A stretch of DNA of 64,000 nt from Streptomyces chattanoogensis (GTDB lineage: Bacteria; Actinomycetota; Actinomycetes; Streptomycetales; Streptomycetaceae): positions 124,001-188,000 of the forward strand of contig NZ_LGKG01000196.1 of assembly GCF_001294335.1 (NCBI RefSeq), read 5' to 3'. The translations under genes were made by a program, and so were the position numbers. The notes under the pieces were generated by a model, which ran no database searches, had not been told where the DNA came from, and was given only the letters and a program-made list of their open reading frames with translations. The number at the start of each line of letters is the position of its first letter. Within the stretch, counting starts at the first letter, position 1. Positions 16,429 to 24,613 of this stretch are shown piece by piece.

Positions 16429-18405
16429 ATGACATCCAAGATCACCCGCGCGATCGCCGCCTCCCTCGCGCTGACCGCCACCGCCCTGGGCGTGGCCGGC
16501 TGCGACAGCGCCGCCGCCGGGTCCCTCGAGGGCAGCCGGCTCGAACTGCCCGTCACCGGCGGCACGGCCGTCGTCGACACCGCTTCCCTGGCGGTGACCG
16601 CGCGCACCGGTGACGGGCGGCGTCTGGTGCTGTCCGAGGCGGCCGCGGGCGGGCTCGGCAAGCCCGGTCCGGTGACGCGTACGGCCGACGGGGCGCGCTG
16701 GAGCTATCCCGCCAAGGGGCTTCAGGTGACGGCCCGCTCGGAGCGCGGCCGGCTGCGGATCGGTCTGCGGTCGGATCGCGACGGGTCCGTCAACTGGCCG
16801 GTGACCGGCACCGATCCCGCCGCCTCCGCCGTGCAGCTCCCGCGCGGCGAGGGCCTGGACATCCCCGTACGGGACGCCTTCTGGAACGGGAAGGAGGGCG
16901 GGCTGGCGGGCAGCACGGTCGACGTGGGCGCCGAGCTGGCCCTTCCCCTCTGGGGCTACTCCATGAAGGGGACGGGGAAGGGGGCGGCAGGCCACGGGGT
17001 CAGTTATCTCGCCCCCACCGACATCGGGACCTCGCTGCGCTTCGCCTCCTCCGGCGGCCGCCTGCGGGCCACCGCCGCGCACGCCTTCTCCGGCGGCGAG
17101 GGCACCCGCGACTACGACATCACCTTCGCCCTCACCGACGGCAACCCGGTGGCCCCCGCCGCCGACTACCGCTCGTACCTCTCCCAGCACGGACAACTCG
17201 GCAGCCTGCGCGAGAAGATCCGGAAGAACCCGGCCAACGGCAGGCTGCTCGGGGCCTTCCACGCCTATGTGTGGGGGGAGGGCCGGAAGGCCTCCGGTGT
17301 CGCGGAGCTGCGGCGGCTGGGCGTGGACCGGATGTGGCTCGGCTACGACGCGGGGCCCGGCGGGATGGACGCCAAGGCCGTGCAGGCGGCCAAGAAGGCC
17401 GGGTATCTGGTCGGCCCGTACGACACGTTCGCCAACGGGCAGGACCCCAAGACCGCCGACAGCCCCACCTCGGTCTGGCCGGGCCGGGTCTACCCCGACT
17501 TCTGTGTGCGGAAGGCGGACGGCACGCCGGAGTCCGGCTTCGGGCACCGGGGCTGCTATCTCAGCTCGCGCGCCTTCGAGAAGGCCGAGCCGGGCAGGCA
17601 CTATCTGGCCGACCGCACCCGCCGAATGGTCGCCAACGGCGCGGACAGCTACTTCCTGGACGTGGACGCGACCGGAGAGGTCTTCCGCGACCACGGCAAG
17701 GGCCATGAGATGACCAAGGCCGGGGACCGCCGGAACCGCCTGGCGCGGATGCGGCGGCTGGCCGGGAACCTCGTCCTCGGCTCCGAGTCCGCCCAGCCCT
17801 GGGCCAACCGGGTGCTGGCCTTCGACCACGGCTCGGGCACACCGGTCGCCGACGGTCTGTGGGGGCTGGAGCGTGACAGGGAGACGTGGGGCGGCTACTA
17901 CCCGGAGAACGCCCCGAAGGCCTTCTTCAAGCCGGTGCGGCTCCCGGAAGCCCTGGCCACCGCCATGTACGACCCCAGGTACCGCGTCCCCCTCTACGAG
18001 ACCGCCCTGCACGGCTCCCTCGTCAACGCCGAGCGCTGGGAGCTGTCGTACGAGAAGCTGCCGCGGCAGAAGACCACCCGTGCGCTGCTCGCCATGCTCT
18101 ACAACACCCCGCTGAACTACGTCCTCGACGGCCCGTCGCTCCGGCAGCACGGTCCCGAACTCGCCGCGCTGCAGCGGTACTTCTCGCCGCTGCACCGCGC
18201 CGCCGGGGCCGACCGGATGACGTCCTTCCGGTGGCTCACGGCCGATCGCACCGTGCAGCACACGGTCTTCGGCGACGGCACGCTGACCGTCACCGCCAAT
18301 TTCGGCACCCGGGCGCACGACGGGCTGCCGGGCGGCTGCGTGGACGCCAGGCTGCGGACGGATGCGCAGCCGCGGCGGCTGTGCCCGGCGCGGCTGGGCG
18401 GGTAA
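16429..18405 (+). CDS. Exported lipoprotein with a glycoside-hydrolase-like barrel
   Basis: This 658-residue protein has a lipoprotein signal: basic start, hydrophobic core, and lipobox VAGC with Cys25. An N-terminal beta-rich region (about 30-260) precedes an apparent (beta/alpha)8 barrel: LLGAFHAYVWGEG, VDRMWLGYDAG, AKKAGYLVGPYDTFANGQDP, NGADSYFLDVDATGEVFRDH, LVLGSESAQPW and a C-terminal beta domain (TVFGDGTLTVTANFGTR). The Asp-rich strand YFLDVDATGE looks like the catalytic-nucleophile strand of retaining glycosidases. I cannot assign a CAZy family with certainty; GH101/GH129-like or DUF5696-type proteins are possibilities. Upstream, repeated TTCTTAG/TTAGAA elements at about 16370-16405 may be the control region. 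Confidence 0.7.
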   Translation: MTSKITRAIAASLALTATALGVAGCDSAAAGSLEGSRLELPVTGGTAVVDTASLAVTARTGDGRRLVLSEAAAGGLGKPGPVTRTADGARWSYPAKGLQVTARSERGRLRIGLRSDRDGSVNWPVTGTDPAASAVQLPRGEGLDIPVRDAFWNGKEGGLAGSTVDVGAELALPLWGYSMKGTGKGAAGHGVSYLAPTDIGTSLRFASSGGRLRATAAHAFSGGEGTRDYDITFALTDGNPVAPAADYRSYLSQHGQLGSLREKIRKNPANGRLLGAFHAYVWGEGRKASGVAELRRLGVDRMWLGYDAGPGGMDAKAVQAAKKAGYLVGPYDTFANGQDPKTADSPTSVWPGRVYPDFCVRKADGTPESGFGHRGCYLSSRAFEKAEPGRHYLADRTRRMVANGADSYFLDVDATGEVFRDHGKGHEMTKAGDRRNRLARMRRLAGNLVLGSESAQPWANRVLAFDHGSGTPVADGLWGLERDRETWGGYYPENAPKAFFKPVRLPEALATAMYDPRYRVPLYETALHGSLVNAERWELSYEKLPRQKTTRALLAMLYNTPLNYVLDGPSLRQHGPELAALQRYFSPLHRAAGADRMTSFRWLTADRTVQHTVFGDGTLTVTANFGTRAHDGLPGGCVDARLRTDAQPRRLCPARLGG

Positions 18406-18424
18406 GGCTGCGGGTCCGGACCGG

Positions 18425-18475
18425 ACCGGACGCGGGTGCAGACCGGACGCGGGTCCAGACCGGACGCGGGGCGAG
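18425..18475. repeat. 17-bp tandem repeat, three copies
   Basis: Three units beginning ACCGGACGCGGG sit at 18425, 18442 and 18459 with a 17-bp period. Each ends in a variable TGCAG, TCCAG or GCGAG. The repeat lies between the convergent lipoprotein and membrane-protein genes, outside any coding region. Slippage-type origin is likely. Confidence 0.7.
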
Positions 18476-18547
18476 GGTGCCCGCTGTCCTCGGCTCTCCG
18501 GTCGGCCGCCCGCCGCCCGGCCTCGTGGCCGAGCGTCGGTGGGCCCG

Positions 18548-19036
18548 CTATGCGCCGCCCGGTACCGGCCCGGTCCGCGGCGCGCGGCCGCCGTCCCCGG
18601 CGGCGGGCCGCGCCAGCCACAGGCCGCGGCCCACCGCCCACAGCAGCAGCCCAGCCAGCACCGGGGCCCCGGCCAGGGTCACCAGTCCGGCCCCGATGTT
18701 GGCCCCGATCACCCCGGCGGTCAGCACCCGCCAGCCGAAGCCGGCCAGCAGACCGGCGACGACCAGCGGCGTCAGGACCTGCCACCAGTGCGGGGCGAGG
18801 GTTTTGCGGCGGGTGGCGCGGGCCAGTAGTACGGTGGCGGCGCCCGCGGCCAGCAGGGCGGCCGCACCGAGCGCGGTGTCCAGGCTCGCCGGGAGTTCCG
18901 GCGGGCGTACCGCGTGGTCCAGCTGGTCCGAGGGCAGGCCCTGGTAGTCGAGCCGGCCCACCAGCCCCCAGGTGGCGACGGGTACGGCGACGGTCAGAAC
19001 CGTGGCGGCTAACGCGGCCTTCGTACGTGCGTTCAT
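18548..19036 (-). CDS. Small integral membrane protein, unknown function
   Basis: This 162-residue protein has four predicted transmembrane helices: AALAATVLTVAVPVATWGLV, the TALGAAALLAAGAATVLLA segment, VLTPLVVAGLLAGFGWRVL, and AGLVTLAGAPVLAGLLLWAV. A short loop with DYQGLPSDQLDHAV follows the first helix. No family is recognised. The ATG at 19036 immediately precedes the first helix. A strong inverted repeat (19070-19087) lies just upstream on the side facing the nir operon and is a likely operator. Confidence 0.72.
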   Translation of the reverse strand: MNARTKAALAATVLTVAVPVATWGLVGRLDYQGLPSDQLDHAVRPPELPASLDTALGAAALLAAGAATVLLARATRRKTLAPHWWQVLTPLVVAGLLAGFGWRVLTAGVIGANIGAGLVTLAGAPVLAGLLLWAVGRGLWLARPAAGDGGRAPRTGPVPGGA

Positions 19037-19069
19037 CCGCCCAGGGTGACGGCATCCCGGCCGGCCGTC

Positions 19070-19103
19070 ATGAGTACCCGTACTCATCGGTGCCCGTACT
19101 CAT
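19070..19103. promoter_or_regulatory. Palindromic operator candidate ATGAGTAC-CC-GTACTCAT plus an extra half-site
   Basis: ATGAGTAC (19070-19077) and GTACTCAT (19080-19087) form a perfect inverted repeat with a 2-bp centre. A third GTACTCAT half-site at 19096-19103 repeats the right arm 16 bp on, inside a longer direct repeat CCCGTACTCATCGGT. It lies 34 bp upstream of the membrane-protein start (minus strand) and 116 bp before the FAD oxidoreductase. Position favours control of the membrane protein. The cognate regulator is not known. Confidence 0.55.
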
Positions 19104-19157
19104 CGGTATCTGTATGCCTCCGCCTCACAGGCCGCCCGGCCCGCCACTGAGGTCAGC

Positions 19158-19195
19158 GTTCCGCGGGGGAAACAGGAGGGATGCGGGCGGGTAAC
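19158..19195 (+). promoter_or_regulatory. Predicted GlnR box upstream of the nitrite reductase operon
   Basis: Half-sites at 11-bp phasing are GTTCC (19158), GAAAC (19169), GATGC (19180) and GTAAC (19191), each separated by 6 bp. The GAAAC and GTAAC elements fit the GlnR b/a-site consensus well, GTTCC fits partly and GATGC poorly. The box ends 23 bp before the ATG of the FAD oxidoreductase. It mirrors the box before the nitrate reductase at 1412-1449, and nirB is an established type of GlnR target in Streptomyces. Confidence 0.5.
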
Positions 19196-19218
19196 AGCCG
19201 GACCGCAATCTGTCGAAC

Positions 19219-20496
19219 ATGACCTCGACAACGCGTGTGGTGGTGATCGGCGGCGGCATGGCGGGTGCCCGGCTCGCCCGCCGGCTGACGGCCGGGACCG
19301 GCTCCGGCGCGGCCGCCGCCCCCGTCACCGTGACCGTCATCGGCGAGGAGCCGCACCCGCCCTACAACCGTGTGCTGCTGGCCGAGGTGCTGGCCGGCCG
19401 CTACGCACCGGAGGTCATCGCGCTGCCCGCACCCGGCGGCGCGGTGGACTGGCGCGGCGGCGTGCGTGCCGTACGGATCGACCGGGACGTACGGCGGGTG
19501 GTCTGCGACGACGGCCGCGAGGTCCCGTACGACGCGCTGGTGCTGGCCACCGGCGCCAACCCCGTCCTCCCGCCGCTGCGCGGCCTCTTCGCCGCCCGCG
19601 GACACGGCTTCCCGGACGATCTCCCGGACGGCGTCCACCCCTTCCGCACCCTGGACGACTGCCGGGCGCTGGCCGCCGCGGCGCGTCCCGGCACCCCGGC
19701 CGTGGTGATCGGCGGCGGTCTGCTCGGGGTCTCCGCGGCCCGTGCGCTGGCCGGGCGCGGCGCCCAGGTGGTGCTCGCGCACCAGGGTGAGCATCTGATG
19801 GAGCGTCATCTCGACCCGGACGCCGCCCGGCTGCTCGGCGAGTATCTGGCCGCGCTCGGCATCGAGGTGCACACGGAGTGCCGGGTGCGGGGCCTGGAGA
19901 CCGCCGACGGTGCGGCACGGGCCGTGGAGCTGGCCGACGGCTACCGCCTCGACGCCGAGCTGGTCGTCCTGGCCTGCGGTGTCCGGCCGCGCACCGGGCT
20001 CGCCCGCGCCGCCGGTCTCGACATCGGCCGGGGCATCCGCGTCGACGACTCGCTCCGCACCAGCGACCCGGACATCTTCGCCGTCGGCGACTGCGCCGAG
20101 CACCACGGCACGGTCTACGGCCTGGCGGGCGCCGCCCAGGAACAGGCCGACGCGCTGGCCCGCGTCCTGACCGGTCCCCCGCCCGCCCCGGCCCCGTACA
20201 CCGGGACCCGGGCCCTGACCCGGCTGACCCTCGCCGGTCACCGGACCCCCACCGCCCCCTTCGACCTGGCCGCCTTCGGCGAGACCACCCCGCTTCCCGG
20301 CGACGACGTGGTCCGCCTGTCCGACGCCACCCGGACCGCGTACCGCAAGGTCGTCGTCCGCGGGGACCGGCTGGTCGGCGGCATCCTCCTCGGCGATCTC
20401 GGCACTGTCGGCGCGCTCGCCCGTACCTGGGAGGGCGACGAACAGCTCCCCGCAGCCCCCCTGCTCCACCTGCTCACCACCGACGGAGGCTTCTGA
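19219..20496 (+). CDS. FAD/NAD(P)-dependent oxidoreductase of the nitrite/nitrate reductase system
   Basis: This 425-residue pyridine-nucleotide disulphide oxidoreductase fold protein resembles the N-terminal reductase half of NirB. It shows FAD-binding VVVIGGGMAGARLARRL, NAD-binding AVVIGGGLLGVSAARALAGR, and the second FAD site DPDIFAVGDCAEHHG. A C-terminal extension (VRLSDATRTAYRKVVVRGDR, GGILLGDLGTVGALA) matches the NirB type. It has no siroheme or iron-sulphur domain, so it could pass electrons to the nitrate reductase at 1.5 kb or to NirB. It is the first gene of an apparent operon: its TGA is 2 bases before the nirB ATG. Promoter contains a GlnR-like box. Confidence 0.87.
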   Translation: MTSTTRVVVIGGGMAGARLARRLTAGTGSGAAAAPVTVTVIGEEPHPPYNRVLLAEVLAGRYAPEVIALPAPGGAVDWRGGVRAVRIDRDVRRVVCDDGREVPYDALVLATGANPVLPPLRGLFAARGHGFPDDLPDGVHPFRTLDDCRALAAAARPGTPAVVIGGGLLGVSAARALAGRGAQVVLAHQGEHLMERHLDPDAARLLGEYLAALGIEVHTECRVRGLETADGAARAVELADGYRLDAELVVLACGVRPRTGLARAAGLDIGRGIRVDDSLRTSDPDIFAVGDCAEHHGTVYGLAGAAQEQADALARVLTGPPPAPAPYTGTRALTRLTLAGHRTPTAPFDLAAFGETTPLPGDDVVRLSDATRTAYRKVVVRGDRLVGGILLGDLGTVGALARTWEGDEQLPAAPLLHLLTTDGGF

Positions 20497-20498
20497 TC

Positions 20499-23138
20499 AT
20501 GGCCGCAGCCGCCAGCCCCACCAGCACCGACACCACCCGTCCCACCGTCGTCCTCATCGGGCACGGCATGGTCGGCCAGCGCTTCCTGGAGGAGCTCGCC
20601 GAACGGGGCGTCACGGAGCGGGCCCGGGTGGTCGTGCTCTGCGAAGAGCCCCGCCCCGCCTACGACCGCGTCCAGCTGACCTCGTACTTCGCCGGCCGCT
20701 CGCCCGAGGACCTGTCCATGGTCGAGGCCGGTTTCATGGAGAAGCACGGCATCGAACTGCGGCTGGGCGACCCGGCCGAGACCATCGACCGTGAGACCCG
20801 CACGGTGACCGCCCGCTCCGGTTTCACCGTCCGGTACGACCAGCTGGTGCTCGCCACCGGCTCGTACCCCTTCGTGCCGCCGGTCCCCGGCAAGGACCAC
20901 AAGGGCACCTTCGTCTACCGGACGATCGAGGACCTCCTCGCCATCGAGGAGTTCGCACAGCGTCTGATGCAAAAGCAGGACGTCCCCTCCGGCTCGGTGG
21001 TCGGCGGCGGTCTGCTCGGCCTGGAGGCGGCGGGCGCGCTCAAGGGCCTGGGCCTGGAGACGCATGTCGTCGAGTTCGCGCCGCGGCTGATGCCCGTACA
21101 GGTCGACGAGGGCGGCGGCGAGGCGCTGCGCCGCACCATCGAGGACATGGGTGTCATCGTGCACACCGGCGTCGGCGGCAAGGAGATCACCGCCGGCGAG
21201 GACGGCGCGGTGACCGGCATGGAGCTGTCGGACGGCTCGCGCATCGACACCGACATGGTGGTCTTCTCGGCCGGTGTCCGGCCGCGCGACCAGCTGGCCC
21301 GGGACTGTGGCCTGGAGGTCGGCGAGCGCGGCGGCATCGTGGTCGACGCGGACTGCCGTACGGCGAACGACCCCGCGGTGTATGCGATCGGCGAGTGCGC
21401 GCTGGCCTGCGACGGCCGGGTGTACGGCCTGGTCGCGCCGGGCTACGAGATGGCCAGGACCGCCGCGTCCGCCATCGCCGGGGAAGGAACCGACGGCTTC
21501 GCCGGCGCCGACCTCTCCACCAAGCTCAAGCTGCTGGGCGTGGACGTGGCGTCCTTCGGTGATGCGCACGGCGCCACGGAGGGCTGTCTGGACGTCGTCT
21601 ACGCCGACTCCCGCTCCGGCGTCTACAAGAAGCTGGTCGTGGCCCAGGACGGCACGCTGCTGGGCGGCGTCCTGGTCGGCGACGCCGAGGCGTACGGCAC
21701 GCTGCGGCCGCTGACCGGCACCGTACCGCCGGTCTCACCGGAACAGCTGGTGCTGCCGGCCGGCACCGGCGGCCCGGTGGCCCTCGGCCCGTCCGCCCTC
21801 CCCGACGACGCGGTGATCTGCAACTGCCACAACGTCACCAAGGGCGCGATCCGTTCCGCAGTCACCGAGCACTCCTGCGGCACCGTGCCCGAGGTCAAGA
21901 AGTGCACCAAGGCCGGCACCGGCTGCGGCTCCTGCGTCAAGGCGCTCACCACCCTCGTCAACGACGAGCTGGAGGCCAGCGGCGTCACCGTGGACAAGGG
22001 CCTGTGTGCCTGCTTCCCGCACAGCCGCGCCGAGCTCTACGAGATCGTCCGCACCCTGCGGCTCACCTCGTACGAGGAGCTGCTGGCCTCGCACGGCCGG
22101 CCGGAGGCCCGGGGCGGCGACGGCTGCGAGGTCTGCAAGCCCACCATCGGCTCGATCATCGCCTCCCTCGCACCGTCCGTCGGCGCCGACGGCTACATCC
22201 TGGACGGCGAACAGGCCGCCCTCCAGGACACCAACGACCACTTCCTCGCCAACCTCCAGCGCAACGGCTCGTACTCGATCGTGCCGCGCATCCCCGGCGG
22301 CGAGATCACCCCGGAAAAGCTCATCGTGATCGGCGAAGTGGCCCGCGACTTCGGCCTCTACACAAAGATCACGGGAGGTCAGCGGATCGACCTCTTCGGC
22401 GCCCGGGTCGACCAGCTGCCGCTCATCTGGACCCGCCTGGTGGACGCCGGCTTCGAGTCCGGGCATGCGTACGGCAAGGCCCTGCGCACGGTGAAGTCCT
22501 GCGTCGGCCAGACCTGGTGCCGCTACGGCGTCCAGGACTCGGTCCGGATGGCCATCGACCTCGAACTCCGCTACCGGGGCCTGCGCTCCCCGCACAAGCT
22601 CAAGTCCGCCGTCTCCGGCTGCGCGAGGGAGTGCGCGGAGGCCCGCGGCAAGGACTTCGGCGTCATCGCCACCTCCAACGGCTGGAACCTGTACGTGGGC
22701 GGCAACGGCGGCGCCGACCCCCGGCACGCGGACCTGCTGGCCCAGGACCTGTCCGACGCCGAGCTGATCCGCCTGATCGACCGGTTCCTGATGTTCTACA
22801 TCCGCACCGCCGACCGCCTGGAGCGCACCTCCGCCTGGCTGGAGCGGATCGAGGGCGGCCTGGACCACGTACGCGATGTCGTCGTCCACGACTCCCTGGG
22901 CCTGTGCGACGAACTCGAGGCCCTGATGGCCGCCCATGTCGCCCACTACCGCGATGAATGGGCCGAGACCCTCAACGACCCCGAGCGGCTGGCCCGCTTC
23001 GTCTCCTTCGTCAACGCCCCCGACGCCCCGGACCCGTCCGTCCGCTTCGTGCCCGAGCGCGACCAGGTCAAGCCGGACCTGACGGTGCTGGCCGGCCCGA
23101 CACTGCCCATTCGCACCCTGGAAGGGACCTCTGCCTGA
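20499..23138 (+). CDS. nirB: Nitrite reductase (NADH) large subunit
   Basis: This 879-residue assimilatory nitrite reductase reduces nitrite to ammonium with NADH. Domain order is complete: FAD/NAD(P) oxidoreductase (about 15-310: VVLIGHGMVGQRFLEEL, VVGGGLLGLEAAGALKGLGL, AVYAIGECALA), a BFD-like [2Fe-2S] domain (about 441-490, ICNCHNVTKGAI and GTGCGSCV), then ferredoxin-like and catalytic sulphite/nitrite reductase domains. The siroheme-[4Fe-4S] cysteines are C668/C674 in SCVGQTWCRYG and C708/C712 in SGCARECAEA. The ATG at 20499 lies just after the upstream stop, and TGATG couples it to nirD. Siroheme could be supplied by the chelatase-like gene at 0.4-1.3 kb. Confidence 0.95.
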   Translation: MAAAASPTSTDTTRPTVVLIGHGMVGQRFLEELAERGVTERARVVVLCEEPRPAYDRVQLTSYFAGRSPEDLSMVEAGFMEKHGIELRLGDPAETIDRETRTVTARSGFTVRYDQLVLATGSYPFVPPVPGKDHKGTFVYRTIEDLLAIEEFAQRLMQKQDVPSGSVVGGGLLGLEAAGALKGLGLETHVVEFAPRLMPVQVDEGGGEALRRTIEDMGVIVHTGVGGKEITAGEDGAVTGMELSDGSRIDTDMVVFSAGVRPRDQLARDCGLEVGERGGIVVDADCRTANDPAVYAIGECALACDGRVYGLVAPGYEMARTAASAIAGEGTDGFAGADLSTKLKLLGVDVASFGDAHGATEGCLDVVYADSRSGVYKKLVVAQDGTLLGGVLVGDAEAYGTLRPLTGTVPPVSPEQLVLPAGTGGPVALGPSALPDDAVICNCHNVTKGAIRSAVTEHSCGTVPEVKKCTKAGTGCGSCVKALTTLVNDELEASGVTVDKGLCACFPHSRAELYEIVRTLRLTSYEELLASHGRPEARGGDGCEVCKPTIGSIIASLAPSVGADGYILDGEQAALQDTNDHFLANLQRNGSYSIVPRIPGGEITPEKLIVIGEVARDFGLYTKITGGQRIDLFGARVDQLPLIWTRLVDAGFESGHAYGKALRTVKSCVGQTWCRYGVQDSVRMAIDLELRYRGLRSPHKLKSAVSGCARECAEARGKDFGVIATSNGWNLYVGGNGGADPRHADLLAQDLSDAELIRLIDRFLMFYIRTADRLERTSAWLERIEGGLDHVRDVVVHDSLGLCDELEALMAAHVAHYRDEWAETLNDPERLARFVSFVNAPDAPDPSVRFVPERDQVKPDLTVLAGPTLPIRTLEGTSA

Positions 23139-23503
23139 TGACCACCGCGACCGCCACCGCGACCGCCACCGTCGAGATCCTCGGCTCCGACGGCTGGCTC
23201 GCCGTCTGCCCCCTGGACCGTCTGACCCCGGGACGCGGCGTCGCCGCCCTCCTCCCCGACGGCACCCAGGCCGCCCTCTTCATCGACCGCGCCGGCCGGA
23301 CCTACGCCATCGGCAACCGCGACCCGTTCACCGGCGCCCAGGTCCTCTCGCGCGGCCTGACGGGCACCTCCGCCGACCGCCCCTTCGTGGCATCGCCGCT
23401 GCTCAAGCAGCGTTTCGACCTCGCCACGGGGGCGTGCCTGGACGATCCCTCGGTGTCCGTGCCGGCGTACCGGGTACGGACCCGGGACGCCCGGGACGCG
23501 TAA
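23138..23503 (+). CDS. nirD: Nitrite reductase small subunit
   Basis: This 121-residue NirD protein has a Rieske-like fold that lacks the cluster ligands, as is normal for NirD: WLAVCPLDRLTPGRGVAALL, then AALFIDRAGRTYAIGNRDPF, ending with SPLLKQRFDLATGACLDDPS. It starts in a 1-base TGATG overlap with nirB. The N-terminus carries a Thr-Ala repeat encoded by GCGACCGCCACC repeats and is probably disordered. It should associate with NirB. The operon end is followed directly by two palindromes that belong to the next transcription unit. Confidence 0.92.
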   Translation: MTTATATATATVEILGSDGWLAVCPLDRLTPGRGVAALLPDGTQAALFIDRAGRTYAIGNRDPFTGAQVLSRGLTGTSADRPFVASPLLKQRFDLATGACLDDPSVSVPAYRVRTRDARDA

Positions 23504-23505
23504 AC

Positions 23506-23556
23506 GCAACCCTCGGGTTGCACCTTCCCGCCCATCGTGCAACTCTTGAGTTGCAC
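23506..23556. promoter_or_regulatory. Paired operator GCAAC-N6-GTTGC upstream of the SRPBCC/ArsR pair
   Basis: Two palindromes share the core GCAAC-N6-GTTGC. One is at 23506-23521 (spacer CCTCGG). The other is at 23539-23554 (spacer TCTTGA), extended to a perfect 20-bp palindrome from 23537 to 23556. Their centres are 33 bp apart, close to three helical turns. They lie just before the SRPBCC gene, whose partner gene encodes an ArsR-type repressor, so autoregulation is likely. The first could alternatively act as a hairpin after nirD, but it lacks a T-tract and matches the second in sequence. Confidence 0.65.
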
Positions 23557-23586
23557 GACATCGGTACCTGTATGGCGGGAGCTCCC

Positions 23587-24090
23587 ATGAACACCCCGGA
23601 CGACACCACCTCCACCTCAACCTCCGCTTCCCCCTCCACCCCCGACCGCATCGAGCGGGAGATCACCATCGCGGCGCCCGTCGAACGCGTGTGGTCCGTC
23701 CTCACCGAGCCGGAACACGTCGGTTCATGGTTCGGACAGGGCGAGCCGACCCCGGTCGACCTGCGGCCGGGCGGCATCATGCACCTCGACCACGGCGAGT
23801 ACGGCCAGTTCCCGACCGTGATCGTCACGGTGGACCCGCCGCGCTTCTTCTCGTACCGCTGGGCCAGCGCGCACCCCGGAGACGTGGCGACCGAGCGCAA
23901 CTCCACCCTCGTCGAGTTCACCCTCACCCCGGAGGGCGACGGCACCCGGCTGCGCGTGGTGGAAAGCGGCTTCGCGGGCCTGCACATCCCGGAGGAGCGC
24001 AAGAGGACCGCCTCGTACGAAAGCCACTCCGAGGGCTGGTCCGCCCAGGTCAAGAACATCCAGCAGTACGCGGAGCGGCTCGCGGCATGA
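23587..24090 (+). CDS. SRPBCC/AHSA1-domain protein
   Basis: This 167-residue protein has a START-like/AHSA1 ligand-binding fold: IEREITIAAPVERVWSVLTE, WFGQGEPTPVDLRPGGIM, FFSYRWAS, and LVEFTLTPEGDGTRLRVVES are typical. Family members bind small hydrophobic ligands, and many are encoded directly before an ArsR repressor, as here. The ATG at 23587 is preferred over 23572 because GGGAG lies 5-9 bases upstream. Its ATGA overlaps the ArsR gene, so production of the two is coupled. Ligand unknown. Confidence 0.88.
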   Translation: MNTPDDTTSTSTSASPSTPDRIEREITIAAPVERVWSVLTEPEHVGSWFGQGEPTPVDLRPGGIMHLDHGEYGQFPTVIVTVDPPRFFSYRWASAHPGDVATERNSTLVEFTLTPEGDGTRLRVVESGFAGLHIPEERKRTASYESHSEGWSAQVKNIQQYAERLAA

Positions 24091-24494
24091 CGCAGGCTTC
24101 ACACGCTTCGGATGCTTCGCACGCTTCGGACGCGGGATCCGGCAGCGGCACGGGCCCCGGCACGGGCCCCGACGCACGGACGGACGCCGTGGCGGAGGTG
24201 CTGTCCGCGCTGGCGGACCCCACCCGCCGCCGGATACTCGACGCCCTCGCCGACCGCGGTGAGGCGACCGCCACGGTCCTGGCGGCGGAGCTGCCGGTCA
24301 GCCGCCAGGCCATCGTCAAACACCTGGGAGTCCTCGACCGGGCCGGCCTGGTCACCGGCCACCGGGAGGGCCGTGAGTCCCGCTACCGGGTCATACCCGA
24401 GCGGCTCGGGGTCACCGCCCGGTGGATGGACCGGGTCGCCGCCGACTGGGACTCCCGGCTGACGGCCATCAAGCGCCTGGCGGAAGGGCAATGA
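24087..24494 (+). CDS. ArsR-family winged-helix repressor
   Basis: This 135-residue regulator has a classical ArsR winged helix: VLSALADPTRRRILDALADR, then the recognition region LPVSRQAIVKHLGVLDRAGL and wing VTGHREGRESRYRVIPE. No metal-binding Cys pair (CVC) is present, which places it with non-metal ArsR proteins that are usually paired with SRPBCC proteins. The first 30 residues are a low-complexity Ser/Ala/His/Gly run encoded by GCTTCGGATGCTTCGCACGC-type repeats. The probable operators are the two GCAAC-N6-GTTGC palindromes 70-90 bp before the pair. Confidence 0.9.
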   Translation: MTQASHASDASHASDAGSGSGTGPGTGPDARTDAVAEVLSALADPTRRRILDALADRGEATATVLAAELPVSRQAIVKHLGVLDRAGLVTGHREGRESRYRVIPERLGVTARWMDRVAADWDSRLTAIKRLAEGQ

Positions 24495-24613
24495 CGACAG
24501 GCGGGTGGCACAAGGCGAGTGGCGGAAGGCGAGAGACGGGAGACGAGTGACAGAAGACGGGTGACGCCTGGGGCCGGGGCGTACGCTGGTGCCCCCCTAC
24601 CGAGGAGTACGGC

